Shown: piece after piece, positions 47,098-58,547 of the stretch
Position numbering within the stretch: position 1 is the first letter of the stretch
Layout of the letters: each line of letters starts with the position of its first letter
Assembly (NCBI GenBank): GCA_963556495.2
Contig: OY747710.1
Coordinates: 18,700,000 to 18,763,999 of the forward strand
Source: Valencia hispanica
Lineage: Eukaryota > Chordata > Actinopteri > Cyprinodontiformes > Valenciidae
Direction: 5' to 3'
Length of the DNA: 64,000 nucleotides
Position numbers and translations under genes: made by a program
The notes under the pieces: model-generated
The model's input: the letters and a program-made list of their open reading frames with translations, nothing else
Databases searched by the model: none
What the model was told of the DNA's origin: nothing

Positions 47098-48290
47098 AAT
47101 AGTAATATTAATAATAATGCCTTCTATTTATAAATCGGTTTTCTTAAAACTCTAAAGATGCTGTACATGCGTAAAGGATAAAAACAAGCAAGTAAAAGGA
47201 ACAGGTAGGGTAAAAACACAACAAAAAAATAATAAAATCATAAATCTGTTTCCCCAAGTTGGGAGATTGGTCCTGCAGAGAAGGGTGAGGAGTTTAGCAT
47301 TGGAGGAGCGGAGGGAGCGGGATGGGGTGTGGTGGTGGAGCAAGTCAGATCGGAGCCAGGTTATGGTATGCTTTAAATGCAAATTAAATGCGCTGAGGTA
47401 TGGGGAGCCAGTGAAGGTTTTGAAGGACGGGGGTGATATGATCGTGTGAGTGGGTGTGGGTCAGGAGACGGGCAGTACAGTTCTGGATGTATTGAAGTTT
47501 GGTGAGGGTTTTGGAGGGGATACCGTACAGGATGCTATTGCAGTAGTCGAATCGGGGTGTAATGAATGTATGAATAGGGTTTCACGGGCAGACAGAGGAA
47601 GGGAGGGGCAAAGTCTGGCGATGTTTTGGTTTTTTATTAGACGGAAGAAAGCAATTTGGGTTATGTGGTTAACGCATTGTTCAAATGAGAGGGAGGAATA
47701 AAAGTAGATGCCAAGGTTGTGGATAAGTGGGGATGGGGTGAGGGTGGTGTTTTCCAAGGTCAGACAGAAGTCCTGGATGGATTTAGTGACGGTTTTGGGT
47801 CCGATGATAATGACGTCTAATTGAGTTTGAGAAAGTTGTGTTCCATCCAGCGTTTGAGCTCAGTGAGACATCAGGTAAGGATGGAGAGAGTGACGGGGTT
47901 GATGGTTTTAGTGGTGATGTAAAGTTGGATGTCGTCAGCGTAGCAGTGAAATTGAAGGCCATGATGTCGAATGGTGTTTCCAAGGGGGTGGAGTAAGAGA
48001 ATGAACAAAAGGGAACCAAGCACACAACTTTGAGGGACGACTTGGGACAAGGGGAGGAGGACGAGTTATTTATGTGAATAAAATGATAACGGTTTGTGAG
48101 GTAGGACTTCAGCGCCGGGAGTGAAGAATCAAATGGCTGATGGTGTCAAAGGCAGCTGTGAGGTCCAGCAGAATGATTATGTTGAAGTGGCCAGAATCCG
48201 AAGAGAGGAGGAGATCGTTTGTGGCGACGGTGAGGACGGAAAAGCAGACTGAAATGGTTCGAACAGACAATTAGAGTTAAGGTGGGATTT
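47098..48290 (-). mobile_element. L2-like LINE with reverse transcriptase motifs
   Basis: Read on the minus strand, LLDLTAAFDTI at 48142-48172 and YADDIQLY at 47919-47942 are the A and catalytic C blocks of a LINE reverse transcriptase. They are followed by LKLNSDKTEVIIIGP-like sequence and by the thumb region (LIHNLGIYFYSSLSFEQCVN) at 47600-47760. Several stops and frame changes break it. The 3' end near 47098 has AT-rich ATT repeats. The plus strand is G-rich throughout. Confidence 0.82.
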
Positions 48291-48658
48291 TAGTTGTGCA
48301 GCTATGACAACAAAACAACCATAAAATGTTTGCCAACAAGCAACCCCTTAGAATTTGTAGATCCACAAAGTGATCCAGTTAGTGAGATTCTTTCCAACAT
48401 GAAATACAAAATAGTTGTAGGGTTACAAATCCTGCACTAAGCAACATAGAAAGTTGTGTTACATCCACACAAAGGGCTGCCATAATATCATTAAAACGTA
48501 CCATCAGAACAATAATTGATGGCCACAGACCAAGTTAGACGACCAAAACTGTTTGGGAAGCATTGTGATAAGCTTAGAAGGTTCTGTGAAAACCAGAACT
48601 GGTGCGCATCGCAGCAAAATAAAACGCCAAAAACACAGTTTTCAGGAGGTAAAGAAAC
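48291..48658. other. Intronic sequence, possible Tc1 fragment
   Basis: Words like TAAAACGTACCATCAGAAC do not give a clear element; there is no supported call. Confidence 0.3.
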
Positions 48659-48708
48659 CAGATGCCCGACCCACCTGAGCTGGTTGCTCTCGATGGGGAG
48701 GAGCATGT
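48659..48708 (-). repeat. 50-bp Rex3 fragment
   Basis: CCAGATGCCCGACCCACCTG and the following CTCGATGGGGAGGAGCA match the reverse of the RSQLRWLGHLV-coding part of the Rex3 copies at 15.7 and 44.5 kb. It is an isolated fragment. Confidence 0.6.
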
Positions 48709-50440
48709 GATTTATTTATTTTTTACCACAGATGCTAAAACTAAATACATATAATCTGAGAATCAAATTAAGTGAGAAAGGAAGAGCTTTGTGGGAACAA
48801 TTCTGTTTAATTCTGAAAGACTAAATTAAAATTAAAGTCTTTCTGCAGAGACATCCACGCAGGGTTCTCCATTGAAGCTCTGCACGTTAACAACCAGCTT
48901 TTTAACATTAACGTCATATTACAGGGACGGAAATTACAACAACTAATACAAAGGGTAGACACGCAATAAACCTACTTATGGCAAATCATGTGCCAGGAAG
49001 CCATAAGCGACGCAGAGTTTATAGCTTTTCTCCAACTGCTCCATCCACAAGAAGGCCAACGAATGATCCGTCAGGAGAAAGAGTGGCACGGACTGAAGCA
49101 TTTCTCATGCCCCTCTTCCCGCTGGCGACTCCGGACGCAATCTGTCTGTCACAAGTGTCACAGTGTTTTATGGACGCATTTTTTTAAACTGTAAAGGATG
49201 GAAGTCCAGGCACAAGCTCAGACAGCCATGCCCTGCAGCTAAATGAGGGCCAGAGACTGCTTTTAACCCCGAGGGCTTTTTTTTTAAGCTGTCAGGGGAA
49301 AGGCAAAATAATAAAGTGCCAGATTTGTCCCTACATTCAGCCCAATCTGTCCAGGTTCAGTACAAAAAAACACACACCTTATTTTAGAACACTGAAATGT
49401 TGCTCCGAAAAAATGACCTCCACAACAGGGTGAGTAAATGAAAAGTAAATATATTTATATATAATCATGTTGGAAAAAAACAACTGCAGGAGTCTCAAAT
49501 GCTAATGTGATCAAATTGTGGATTTACATATTGAAAAAAGATCTGGAATTAAATACAGAAAAAATGACACAGATAGTGGACTCGCTCACAGAAGAATGGG
49601 ATCATCCCAGATTTCTAAAGCAGCAGACGGTTCATTATAAGTGAATCAGGGGGAACATTCTGGTGATTCATCTGACCTCGACAGATATCATGTAAATGTG
49701 GCACTCTGGACTTCAGTCTGGCCTACATCTTTCATCATGTTCTCCTCTTCTGCTCCTGACCTCTTTGTCTTTTTTTCCCCTCTGCAGTATAGTCAATTAA
49801 ACGTAAATAATGAAGTTGGCATCACTCATACTTCTTGACCTTATGTTTAGCTAAATGCTAGTAGCCGTCCTGTTATTTTTAAATTAAACTCTTGCACACA
49901 GACTTCTACCAATACGTAAGCATATCTTGTAGCTTCTCTAAACAAGAGTTAAGTTTATAATCACTCCACTTCCAGCATTGCCCCAAGTTATACCATCTAT
50001 GTCTAATTAGTGACTCATTACTTTGGTAAACAATGTGCTAATCTGTTATTCTGTTGCTACGTTGGTGAGAAATAAGTACCAAGTAAATTAAAATTGTAAT
50101 AATTTGCATACATTAAAAAACAGCTTATCATGGTGACCTTGGTTGAAAAGCAGTATTTTGCTCTTTTACTGTCCATACGGCCCTCTGAGGTAAAAACAAA
50201 CCTGCCATTTGAATGAGAGTTGATGAATGTTTTGCAGTGTGTTTGAGACCACAAAATAAAAAAAGCACAAAATAAGCTAATAAATGTAAATTGTGAGTTT
50301 TAGGTGCTCAGATATAATAGCAGACAAGTTCAGCAGTAATATATGTCTGTCAGTTCGCCCCATGTATACATTGCATTTTTTTGGTACTAGGTAGCTTTTA
50401 TCAACCTTTTTTTTATAAAATGGTTATGTTGTAATTTATG
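48709..50440. other. Intronic sequence, no feature seen
   Basis: AT-rich; no supported repeat or exon. Confidence 0.35.
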
Positions 50441-50448
50441 AACTAGGT

Positions 50449-50903
50449 CAGGGGTTTGCAACCTTCGGGTCGGGTCGGTCTTTGGACTTTCCAGAATGGC
50501 TCTAAATAGCTTTATAATGATAAAGAACCAACTCGTTTTTTAAAATATTGATTCAATCCAGGCTTAGATTTTTCATGGAACAATTGCAATGAACTCTCAT
50601 AACAGAATGGCACAAAGTACCAGTTATATTTGGAAAACTATGACCATAACTACATCTTTTTCCACAAACATCCTCTTTTTTGGACAATTTTTCTTTGTTT
50701 TTCTTGATTTTAAAACCTAAAAATAGAAATAGAATTGTGTTGTTTTTTTTACGACAAAAAATGTCCCCTAATAGATATTTATCAAAAATTATAAGCTGTG
50801 TTTTTTCAAAAGGTCAGGTAACATTTGTGGCTCCAAATGAGTGTAATTCAGAAGTACTGATGGCAGAAATGTCTCTTATGGTTATAAAGACTGCAGATCC
50901 CTG
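50449..50903. mobile_element. hAT-type non-autonomous element (CAGGGGTTTGCAAC ends)
   Basis: The 455-bp element starts CAGGGGTTTGCAACC and ends GACTGCAGATCCCTG, short inverted ends of a hAT group common in vertebrates. It is flanked by AACTAGGT and AACTAGGC, a 7-of-8 target duplication. No transposase lies inside. Confidence 0.7.
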
Positions 50904-50911
50904 AACTAGGC

Positions 50912-52148
50912 AAATAAACATAAATAAATAAAAATATGTACAGTATATGAAAAGATATTTAGATATCAGAATATTAGATATTATATCACCTTATCTAAGA
51001 CATATATGTTTAATGTTGATCTATTTTAGAGGAGCAAGGCTGAAGTGACAGAGCCTTCCATGGTCCTAAACATTTCCTTCATTTACAAAATGATGACAAA
51101 TTCTGCTTCTTGGAAAATATTTCTGGTCAGAAGAAGCCTGGACAGTCATCGAGTGGACACTAAAGGAGCGCAAATCATCGCATTAATTAAGGTTATGGTC
51201 TTTGAATACAACAATATATTAATCCCACTAACTAGCTTATGCATGTGTTTCTGCTGCACAATATTATTAAGAACGCTTACTGCAAGGTTCCAACGCATTT
51301 TTCATTTGAAAAATTAAAATAATTTATTTCCTGTATGTTTTAGTGGTCTGAAGTCGGTTATTTGGAAAAACAACAAGCACGCTGCTGGAAGTCGGAATTC
51401 CAACCGGGAAAGTCTGAATTTGCATCACAAACCCAGAGTTCAATAGCTAACGTGACTGCATATGAAATGTAGAGAACGTTTCTGGTATAACCTTTAGACT
51501 TTTCACTTCTGATGGTTCACAGCTCATTAAACCAGTTATGGGATGTTAGCTTTGTGTTTGAAAGAATAAAAGCAGAGAAATAGGTTGTTACCGACTTGTA
51601 GTTAGCCTAAAAAAAAAAAGTAAATCCCACTTTTTCCGGACTTACAACCAAAACGCTCTCAACTTGGGTATAATATAATTCCATTTTTTACATTTCAGTC
51701 GTAGCAACTTTCACCATGTTCAGTAAAGGACATCAGGCTGACGTTTTCCCCAGTACTCACATTCAATATCTCTTCCAGAAAGTCCGACTGGTTCTTTTGA
51801 GGTCAAAATTATAACATCAAACTACATCTAAATCAGATAATAATGTGCGGCGACACTTTAAAATGGGCCAGTAAATAATAACAAACAACTCAATGTTAAG
51901 TGCTTAAGTGATCTCCCCAAGGTCGCCATTAGTATGATGGGTAGCAGGAAACTGTGTATTTCATGACCACAGATTTACTTGTCAACTCAATGTCATTCTC
52001 TAGATATAATGCAGGGGTTTAATGTGATCATTTAATGCCACACAGCTGAAAGTACATCCATTATTGCTTCCTTTTCCAAGCTAAAACCCACATCGATGGT
52101 GGCACGGTGAAATACAGATAACTTGGTGCTGCATGTTCCAGTGCTCAC
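50912..52148. other. Intronic sequence, no feature seen
   Basis: No supported feature before the donor of the start exon. Confidence 0.35.
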
Positions 52149-52301
52149 CTGTGTCTGCAGCACTGAAACATCAGGGACGGCTCCAGATGAGCTGGATTGA
52201 TCCTCTTCAGCAGTGCATGTCAACTGGTGCTGAAGGACCTCTTCCAGAGTATTAAACTCCTGGTAGCAGGGGAAGCACATGTACACTGATGTAGTCTCCA
52301 T
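52149..52301 (-). CDS. C2H2 zinc finger protein, coding exon 1 (start exon)
   Basis: This is the start of the multi-exon zinc finger protein, residues 1-51. The splice acceptor is a run of pyrimidines ending CCCCCAG at about 52306, followed a few bases later by an ATG with G at -3 and G at +4, a good Kozak context. The residues include a first, C2HC-type finger (Cys9, Cys12, His25, Cys29) with the phrase NTLEEVLQHQ, then a Ser/Glu-rich linker. The exon ends in ACACAG before donor GTGAGC, in phase 0. The finger resembles the N-terminal finger of ZNF574 and ZNF526 (LEEVLxHQ), which is the main hint to family. No other ATG precedes it in frame within the exon. Confidence 0.82.
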
Positions 52302-52306
52302 GACTG

Positions 52307-53120
52307 CTGGGGGAAAAAGAAATCAAAAAACATTTCATAAGAGACACAGAAATACAAAACTGGCTTAGATGAGGAAAAGAAAGTGCAACAGTTCACAAAA
52401 CTAATCCATGCTTTGAATATGTGAGCGAGATCTCTACATGAAGCTTATACAAATTCTCCCAGCCCAACGCATCTTAAGTTAGGTTGTGAACATTGCCCTC
52501 TCCTGATAAAAAGGAGTGTGTGCAACACGGAGGACGCCTGGGAGAAAGAGCCGAGGTTTCCTGAAAGTTGCCAAGATGACTCATCGCGTACTGAGCCTGA
52601 GCCGATTGTTATTTTCACCATGCAGGTCGCCGCTCAAGTGGAGACCTCACAGAGCTTCTCTCTCCCGTCTGCTTCATTTCATGGTCTGAGCCGAAATTTG
52701 CCCTAAACATCAATTAGAAACGTATTGTAATTGGTCTCACTAGAGGGGCAGTCAGGCTCACGCTGCTGCTGAGAGAAGCAACAATCAAAACACAATCTCT
52801 GCAGTGTTTCCTATCCAGTCAAACCTCATGGTGCATAAAATACTTCGCTATGGTTAGCAAAAAAAAAAAAAAGAGGAGATATTTTGTTTCTTTAATTAGT
52901 CAATATTTTAAAAAAAATTCCAGAAAGCAGCAGATATTCAATGGTCATTATTTTATTGGAAAACCTGATGAAAAATCTTTAAATAACACAGTAGGAGTCT
53001 ATCTACCTTCCTATTTTCTGGAGCCTGTTTGGACAGTAAAAGCCGCTCCAGTGTTTGCAGAAGTACATCTCTGGAAATAAGCATTAAGGTTTCTAAACAT
53101 TTGCTACAGATTTAGCTACA
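52307..53120. other. Intron 1 sequence, no feature seen
   Basis: No supported gene; A-rich run at 52859-52871. Confidence 0.35.
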
Positions 53121-53128
53121 TTGCCATA

Positions 53129-53557
53129 TAGGGATGTAAGAAAATATTGATAGGCCGATATATTGCGGTATTTTATGTCACGATATTGTATCAATATTCA
53201 AAAGCAATGTAATGATTTAAATTTAAATTTTATTTTTCAGAATTTGAAAGGAGCCATTATTGATGACAGTTATTTTTGTAGTAAATATAAAAGTATGACT
53301 GGTAGTTTGTGGCTGTTTTCACCTTCTTCGTTCCAGTGGATCAACCAGATCTAGGAATAAAACTGAATGTGTTAAAACTATGAAACAGGTTGAGGTGTTT
53401 AGAATGCTGGGACAGTTTTTCTAAAGTTAAATTCATTAAAAAAAATCTCAATATATTGTCTTACTCATTGTTTCGCAATGCATCACGATACATATCGTCA
53501 CCCCTGTATTACCTGTATTATATAGTATCACCAGATTCCTGCCAATACACATCCATA
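53129..53557 (-). mobile_element. hAT miniature element, single copy
   Basis: The 429-bp element runs from TAGGGATGTAAGAAAATATT to CCAATACACATCCATA, flanked by TTGCCATA and GTGCCATA (7 of 8). It is reversed relative to the copies at 24 and 55 kb and gives the length of an unnested family member. Confidence 0.82.
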
Positions 53558-54294
53558 GTGCCATATCACTACAGGGTTTGTAGTGAGATGTACATGGAAG
53601 TACATAGCGACAGCTACATTTGCTGCTTTCAAATGACTTTCAAAATAACTCTGCAAAAACCTGCTTATTTATCACTAAAGTAGTTTATTGGCATTTTACC
53701 TGTCAAAGTTTTGCTCCAAATCCAAAATAGAAACATCTTCTGCAGATTTTGCATTTTATTACTGGGAGTAATTTCCAAATCATGCTTGTTTTATAGACGT
53801 GAGCCATGAAAAACAATCATGGCTCAAATGTTTCTGATTTAAAAGGTTCTCATGCACCTTCACAGACAGATCAAAAGGAAATATGTCACGTCCTTTAATT
53901 CTGTTCATCATTGCATTTTAGGTTTTAAATAAAGTTGTTGTTTGTTTTTTATAGAAATAAACCTTCCTGTGTTTCTACACTGTAGGCAACACTTATCAAA
54001 CACATTAGTGATGCACCAGTTACGGAAATCTGACAATTGTTGCTCTGACGGCTCAGAATTGCAGGTCAAATAATAAAGAATTAGATTTAGGTTCTTTTTT
54101 CCCTTATTTATTAATTGCGTTAGAACTAAAACTATAATTTCCTGTCTGAAAACACGTCAACAAAAAGCATTTTGTTTAAAGCACTTTGTTTTAGGTTTAG
54201 TAAAAACTAGATTAGGGAGATATGATTTGATGCATAAAGGGGGGTGATTGTAATCCCTTCAGTTTCTATTGGATTCAAAACGGCACATATTTAT
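53558..54294. other. Intronic sequence, no feature seen
   Basis: AT-rich; no supported feature. Confidence 0.35.
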
Positions 54295-54640
54295 TATAAT
54301 ATTAATAATGATAATGATTGTTGTTTTAGGGCGACTTTCTAAAACCCAAGGTCACCTCACAGAGAAGAAAACGAAAAGAAAAAAAACGGTGAAAAATAAT
54401 AATACATAGACAATAAGCAAAACAATTAATCAAATAGAAAAATCAGTAGATGGTACGACAACCAAAATCAGTGTCTAAAGTGAATAAGCCCATTTGAACA
54501 GTTGTGTTTTAAGCTGTGATTTAAATAAAGAAAGAAAGTCAATATTTCTGATCTCAGGAAAAAGGGAGTTCCAGAGCAGAGCGACGGAAAGCTCGGCTCC
54601 CCATTATGATAAGACGGGCAACAGGAACAACAGCTGACAG
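54295..54640 (-). mobile_element. L2-like LINE 3' fragment
   Basis: Minus-strand GAGCCGAGCTTTCCGTCGCTCTGCTCTGGAACTCC-type sequence (54568-54605 region) corresponds to the conserved end of L2-group LINE coding regions (FRRSALELPFS). It is followed by an AT-rich tail ending in TTAT/ATT repeats at about 54300. Confidence 0.5.
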
Positions 54641-55664
54641 AACGGGGAGATTAAGCAACATGCAGCACGTTTTTAATTTCATGGATTTGTGTGTCGTTTT
54701 AAATAAAGTTAACAAAATTTAGTTTTTGTTATAGTCCCTAGAAACCAAACAGAATTGACAACAACAAAGAATCAGAACTAGCAGGCCATTCACCGCAAGA
54801 AAGAAAACCGCAAAATTGGTATCAGCCAGTGAAAGCCGAAAATCTAAAAGAGATCAGTTTATAATCTCCAATGAAAATTATCTTTAAGGAAAAAAAAAAC
54901 AACTCCATTTTATATCGATTATTCAGAAGCCTGCTACATTTCACATCTAATTAACTCCCAAATAATCCAACCATGTCGTCAAAATCCATATAGTCACAGT
55001 AGAATCAGCACCCTAAGTTTTAATACAGAAGTAAATATGCATGTTTGTAAAGTTAAAAATTGTAAACAAAGCAGAGCTTTAAAATAAAATGGATTTAAAA
55101 AAAAGGCTTCAATGAATAGAAAAGAGTCTGCCAAAAGTAAAATAGTTCAACTAACTGGTAATAATCGCTGCTTGGAGGATTCGAAGGAACAAGACACCCT
55201 ATACTGAATCTCTTGTATAAATCCAGCAGAGCGACGAGTCTCTTCAAAGTAGGAATGCGTAATGGTAAAAATCTGGCGATATATGTATCACAATACAGGG
55301 AAGACGATACGATATATCGCGATACCGTGAGTAAGATGATATATTGTGATTTTTAAAACTGAACAGTATAAAATCTCTCACAGCATTCTAAACGCTCCAA
55401 CCTGTTTCATACTTTTAACTAGGGATGTGTACCGAAACCCGGTATTAAATTGGCCCCGGGGCTGATTCTGACGGTCCACCCGGACCGATAAGCTTCAGCC
55501 TTATCGGTCCTCTTAACGGTAAAATTAAGGTCGTATTCATGTTTTGCGGGAGATATAAACACAAGCCAAACACTGTATTACAGTCCACTCCTTAACAAGC
55601 ACACACGCTGCGGGGACAGAGGGCGACTGCTGCGGGCTCACGTGTGTGTCGCTTTACAGATACG

Positions 55665-55884
55665 ATGGCAGAGCGAACGAAAATATCCAAAATTTGGCTT
55701 CATTTTAAGAAAATAGATGCCGACAATGCACGCTGTCACATATGTAATAAAAGCTTTGCTTGCAAAGGCGGGAACACAAGTAATTTGACCAAACACCTTG
55801 CCAAAATACACCAACTACAAACCGAAAGATGCACGGTGTTTGACCGCCTGAGTGCCGCAGCAACAACAACCCCTGAATCAGCAG
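55665..55884 (+). pseudogene. hAT transposase exon 1 with BED zinc finger
   Basis: The ATG at 55665 (GATACGATGG context) opens MAERTKISKIWLHFKKIDAD followed by a BED-type finger: Cys-His-Ile-Cys (CHICNKSF), then NTSNLTKHLAKIH with the two His ligands. This is the DNA-binding part of ZBED-like hAT transposases. The frame reaches a good donor, GCAG/GTATGT, at about 55884; a TTTTGTTTTAG acceptor lies at about 56154, just before the right terminus, so the catalytic exon is gone. The upstream in-frame ATG at 55644 is possible but has a weaker context. Confidence 0.72.
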
Positions 55885-55941
55885 GTATGTATGTTTGTAT
55901 GCAAAGCAAACACGTGAAGCATGGACATAAGTTTGTCATTT

Positions 55942-56098
55942 CATTCTTACAATTAATAAATGCTGGATATTTTGAACAACAGCTTCCTTCTTATCTAAGT
56001 TTATTTATTTTTCTTAAACTAAAGTTAACCTGCTATTTTATTCTTACAGTTAATAAATGCTGGATATTTTGAACAACAGCTTCCTTCTTAACTAAGTT
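55942..56098. repeat. 97-bp tandem duplication inside the hAT derivative
   Basis: TTAATAAATGCTGGATATTT and the flanking ATTCTTACA and GAACAACAGCTTCCTTCTTA occur twice, at 55953 and 56050, 97 bases apart, within the intron of the hAT element. Confidence 0.85.
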
Positions 56099-56510
56099 TT
56101 AAAAAAATTCTTAAACTATAGTTCATTATTTGTGTTTTTCCCCTTTTGTTTTAGTCTTTCAAAAAAAAAGTACTGATAAGGATACCAATAAAGTACCGGA
56201 TCGATAAGGGGTATCGTTAAGAGTAGTAGTATCGATAAATCCTTAACGATACCCATCCCTACTTTTAACACATCCAGTTTTATTACTAGATCTAGTTGAT
56301 CCACTGGAACAAAGAAGGTGAAAACAGCCACCTACTATCAGTCATGCTTTTAATTTTACTTCAAAAATGACCCTCATCATTAATGGTTCCATTTAAATTA
56401 TTAAAAAAAAGAGAAAAGAAAAAAATTCAACATATTGCTTTTGAATATCGTGACATAAAATACCGCGATATATCAGCGTATCGATATTTTCTTACATTCC
56501 TACTTAAAAG

Positions 56511-57720
56511 GCTGTAAAATAACTTAAATGTGTTGATTTTGAAAAATCTGCTGTTTTTGTGCTTTTACGTCTGACTGCTGCCTTTAATACAGTATCAGAG
56601 GCCCAGCCTAGAGATACCGAACTGATTGGGGAATTTCGTTAGAGAAAATCTTCATCATCTGGGCCTCCTTTAACCAGAGGGGTGCCTCAACGATTCATTT
56701 TCAGGCACCCTCTGCTCTTCCAATATATGGTTCATTTACGGTCCACTTTCAAAACGCATATTACTCCTTTTCACTGCTTTGCTAATGACCTTCAACTCTA
56801 CATACCATTTTCCTATTCTACATCTTGCTCTTTGGTTTGTGCAACTGTCTGTATGCTGCTCTTGGGAAGTCGGCTTAGCGATAAAGAAACCAAGCAGGCA
56901 TCTCTAGACTAAATTCAGGATGCAGTTCAAAGTGTTAATGCCTGTGTGTCTATCCGCATCATGGTAACACCGCATTCGTCTTGACATTTGCAGCTTGCAC
57001 TGCAGCCAGAGCATTGAGGTCCGCAAATCAGCTGTTGTTAGGCACTCCCAGATCCGGGTTAAAAGGTAACGATGAGAGAGGTTTCCCAGCAGGAGTGTCT
57101 ATCCAATAGAATAACCCGCCTTCTGATCATTTTAAGTCCCGTTTTAAAAGCCGCTTGTTTCCATGGCTTTAGGTTCTATAGCTGCATCTGAATAAATTAG
57201 GACATCAATGGACATTTCCAAGTGATTAAGAACAATTAAGTTCAATTTAATAGATTTATTACACAAAGAATAATGTGTTCAAGTATTTATTTAATGGTAA
57301 CTTGATAGACAGGAGGAGCAATTGCTTCTGCAAATCAATCGGGGAAGGCTTATTAGACCGTTCCCTGGTTACTTAAAGTCCAACATTATTAAAAGGTGAA
57401 ACGGATTATTGTGGAGTGGAAAACATTAAGGCGAGCGGACATTTTTCTGTTAAAACTGTCGCGAATCTCTTGACAGGAAAAAACATTTTCTAATCAAGCT
57501 TTGATCAGTTTTTTTCTTTTTTATTTTGACACTATTGATATCCAATATGTTGACAATTCTCTGAGCATGCTATTTTTAATAACCGCAGAGTATGTTTGTG
57601 TTGTAATTCTGCCCTTACTGTACACTATTCTTAATTCAGTTAATGTTATAATTTCATCTGCTGTTATGCCTGAATTTCCCCAGAGTGGGACAACTGGGTT
57701 GCTTTGAAAATATGAAAAAA
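56511..57720. other. Intronic sequence, no gene seen
   Basis: A short stretch at 56600-56910 has LINE-like phrasing (GVPQRFIF then FANDLQLYIPFS, possibly a decayed reverse transcriptase GVPQG...YADDxQLY). It is too broken for a firm call. Confidence 0.35.
56670..56830 (+). pseudogene. Decayed LINE reverse transcriptase fragment
   Basis: GGGGTGCCTCAACGATTCATTT reads GVPQRFI, and about 90 bases later GCTAATGACCTTCAACTCTAC reads ANDLQLY. These match the order and spacing of the GVPQGS and YADDxQLY blocks of L2-group reverse transcriptases, with the catalytic Asp pair damaged (ND). Confidence 0.5.
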
Positions 57721-57729
57721 TTCAGTGTC

Positions 57730-58495
57730 TGCATTTTTACAACAGAAATGTGGAAGACTGCAAACTCGACAGCTGTCCAGGAGTAATACCTTTTAAAAAA
57801 GGACGATTAGCCACAAAAAGTCATTGCTTAAAGAAGATTGTTGCTCAGAGTCCTGTATGCAAGGCTATACACAGAAGGTTGAGTGGAAAGAAGAAATCTG
57901 GTAGAAAAGAAATAGATGCGCAAATAACCAGAGGATTGTGACATAGAGCCCATTCAGGACTTTTTTGGGGGATTCACAAGGTGTGGACAGCTGTTTGGAG
58001 TCAGAGCCACAACAGGACATGAGTTACAGCTGTTGAATTCCTCGTGTAGTGTTTCAAAACCCTCTTTTCAGATGACAGGGGAATTTAGAAATTCATCTGA
58101 AAAGAGCGGAGAGGCACAGAATCCAGGTTACTTGAATTCCAATGTGAAGTTTGCACACTCGGTGATGATTTGGAGAGCAATTTCATCTGCTGCTGTCGGT
58201 TCAATGTGTTTTATCAAGTCCCAAGCCAGTGCGGCAATCAGGAATTTTTAGAGCCCTTCATGATTTGCTGACTAGCTTTATGGAGATTTTGGTTTCCAGC
58301 AGTGCATGCCGCCTGCCTACGCTGCTAAAACTATCAATATCTGCTTTAATGAGCATGGTATCATTATGATTGATTGGCCAGCAAGCTCATCTTACCAAAA
58401 TGTCAGAGAAAATCAATACATTATTGCCAAGAGGAAGATGAAAGACACCAAACCAAACAATTTGTTGTTGAAATGTGTAATTATTTAGTGAGTAA
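57730..58495 (+). pseudogene. Decayed Tc1-like transposase (GAxSSAxVG type)
   Basis: In shifting frames it reads LKKIVAQSPVCKAIHRRLSG (DNA-binding part), KSGEAQNPGYLNSNVKFAHS near 58103, AISSAAVGSMCFIKSQ near 58176, and ICFNEHGIIMIDWPASS near 58340 with the third catalytic block destroyed. It is the same family as the fossil at 11.1-11.7 kb. Stops at 57939 and 58249 and the missing catalytic residues show it is dead. Confidence 0.65.
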
Positions 58496-58547
58496 AGACA
58501 TTTTCTCAGATTTAACATCTGACCATTACGGTGATTATATTATCTAT

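Larger units (their letters stand above)
55420..56261 (+). mobile_element. hAT transposon derivative with BED zinc finger exon
   Basis: The 842-bp element is bounded by TAGGGATG and CATCCCTA and by a perfect 8-bp duplication CTTTTAAC (55412-55419 and 56262-56269). It keeps the promoter side and first coding exon of a hAT transposase gene but lacks the catalytic region, so it is an internally deleted derivative. Its terminal TAGGGATGTGTACCG resembles the TAGGGATGTGTATCGG of the miniature elements around it, so a relative of this transposase may move them. Confidence 0.9.
55250..56502 (+). mobile_element. hAT miniature element hosting a BED-finger hAT element
   Basis: Outer ends TAGGAATGCGTAATGG at 55250 and TTTTCTTACATTCCTA at 56502 are flanked by CTTCAAAG and CTTAAAAG (7 of 8). 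It is interrupted at 55420-56261 by the younger hAT element. With the insert removed, its length (about 403 bp) matches the single copy at 53 kb. Confidence 0.82.

Noticed and set aside
52149..52301. Naming the gene znf574 or znf526
   Set aside because: Similarity is limited to a few fingers and I recall those human genes as having a single coding exon, so the name is not safe.
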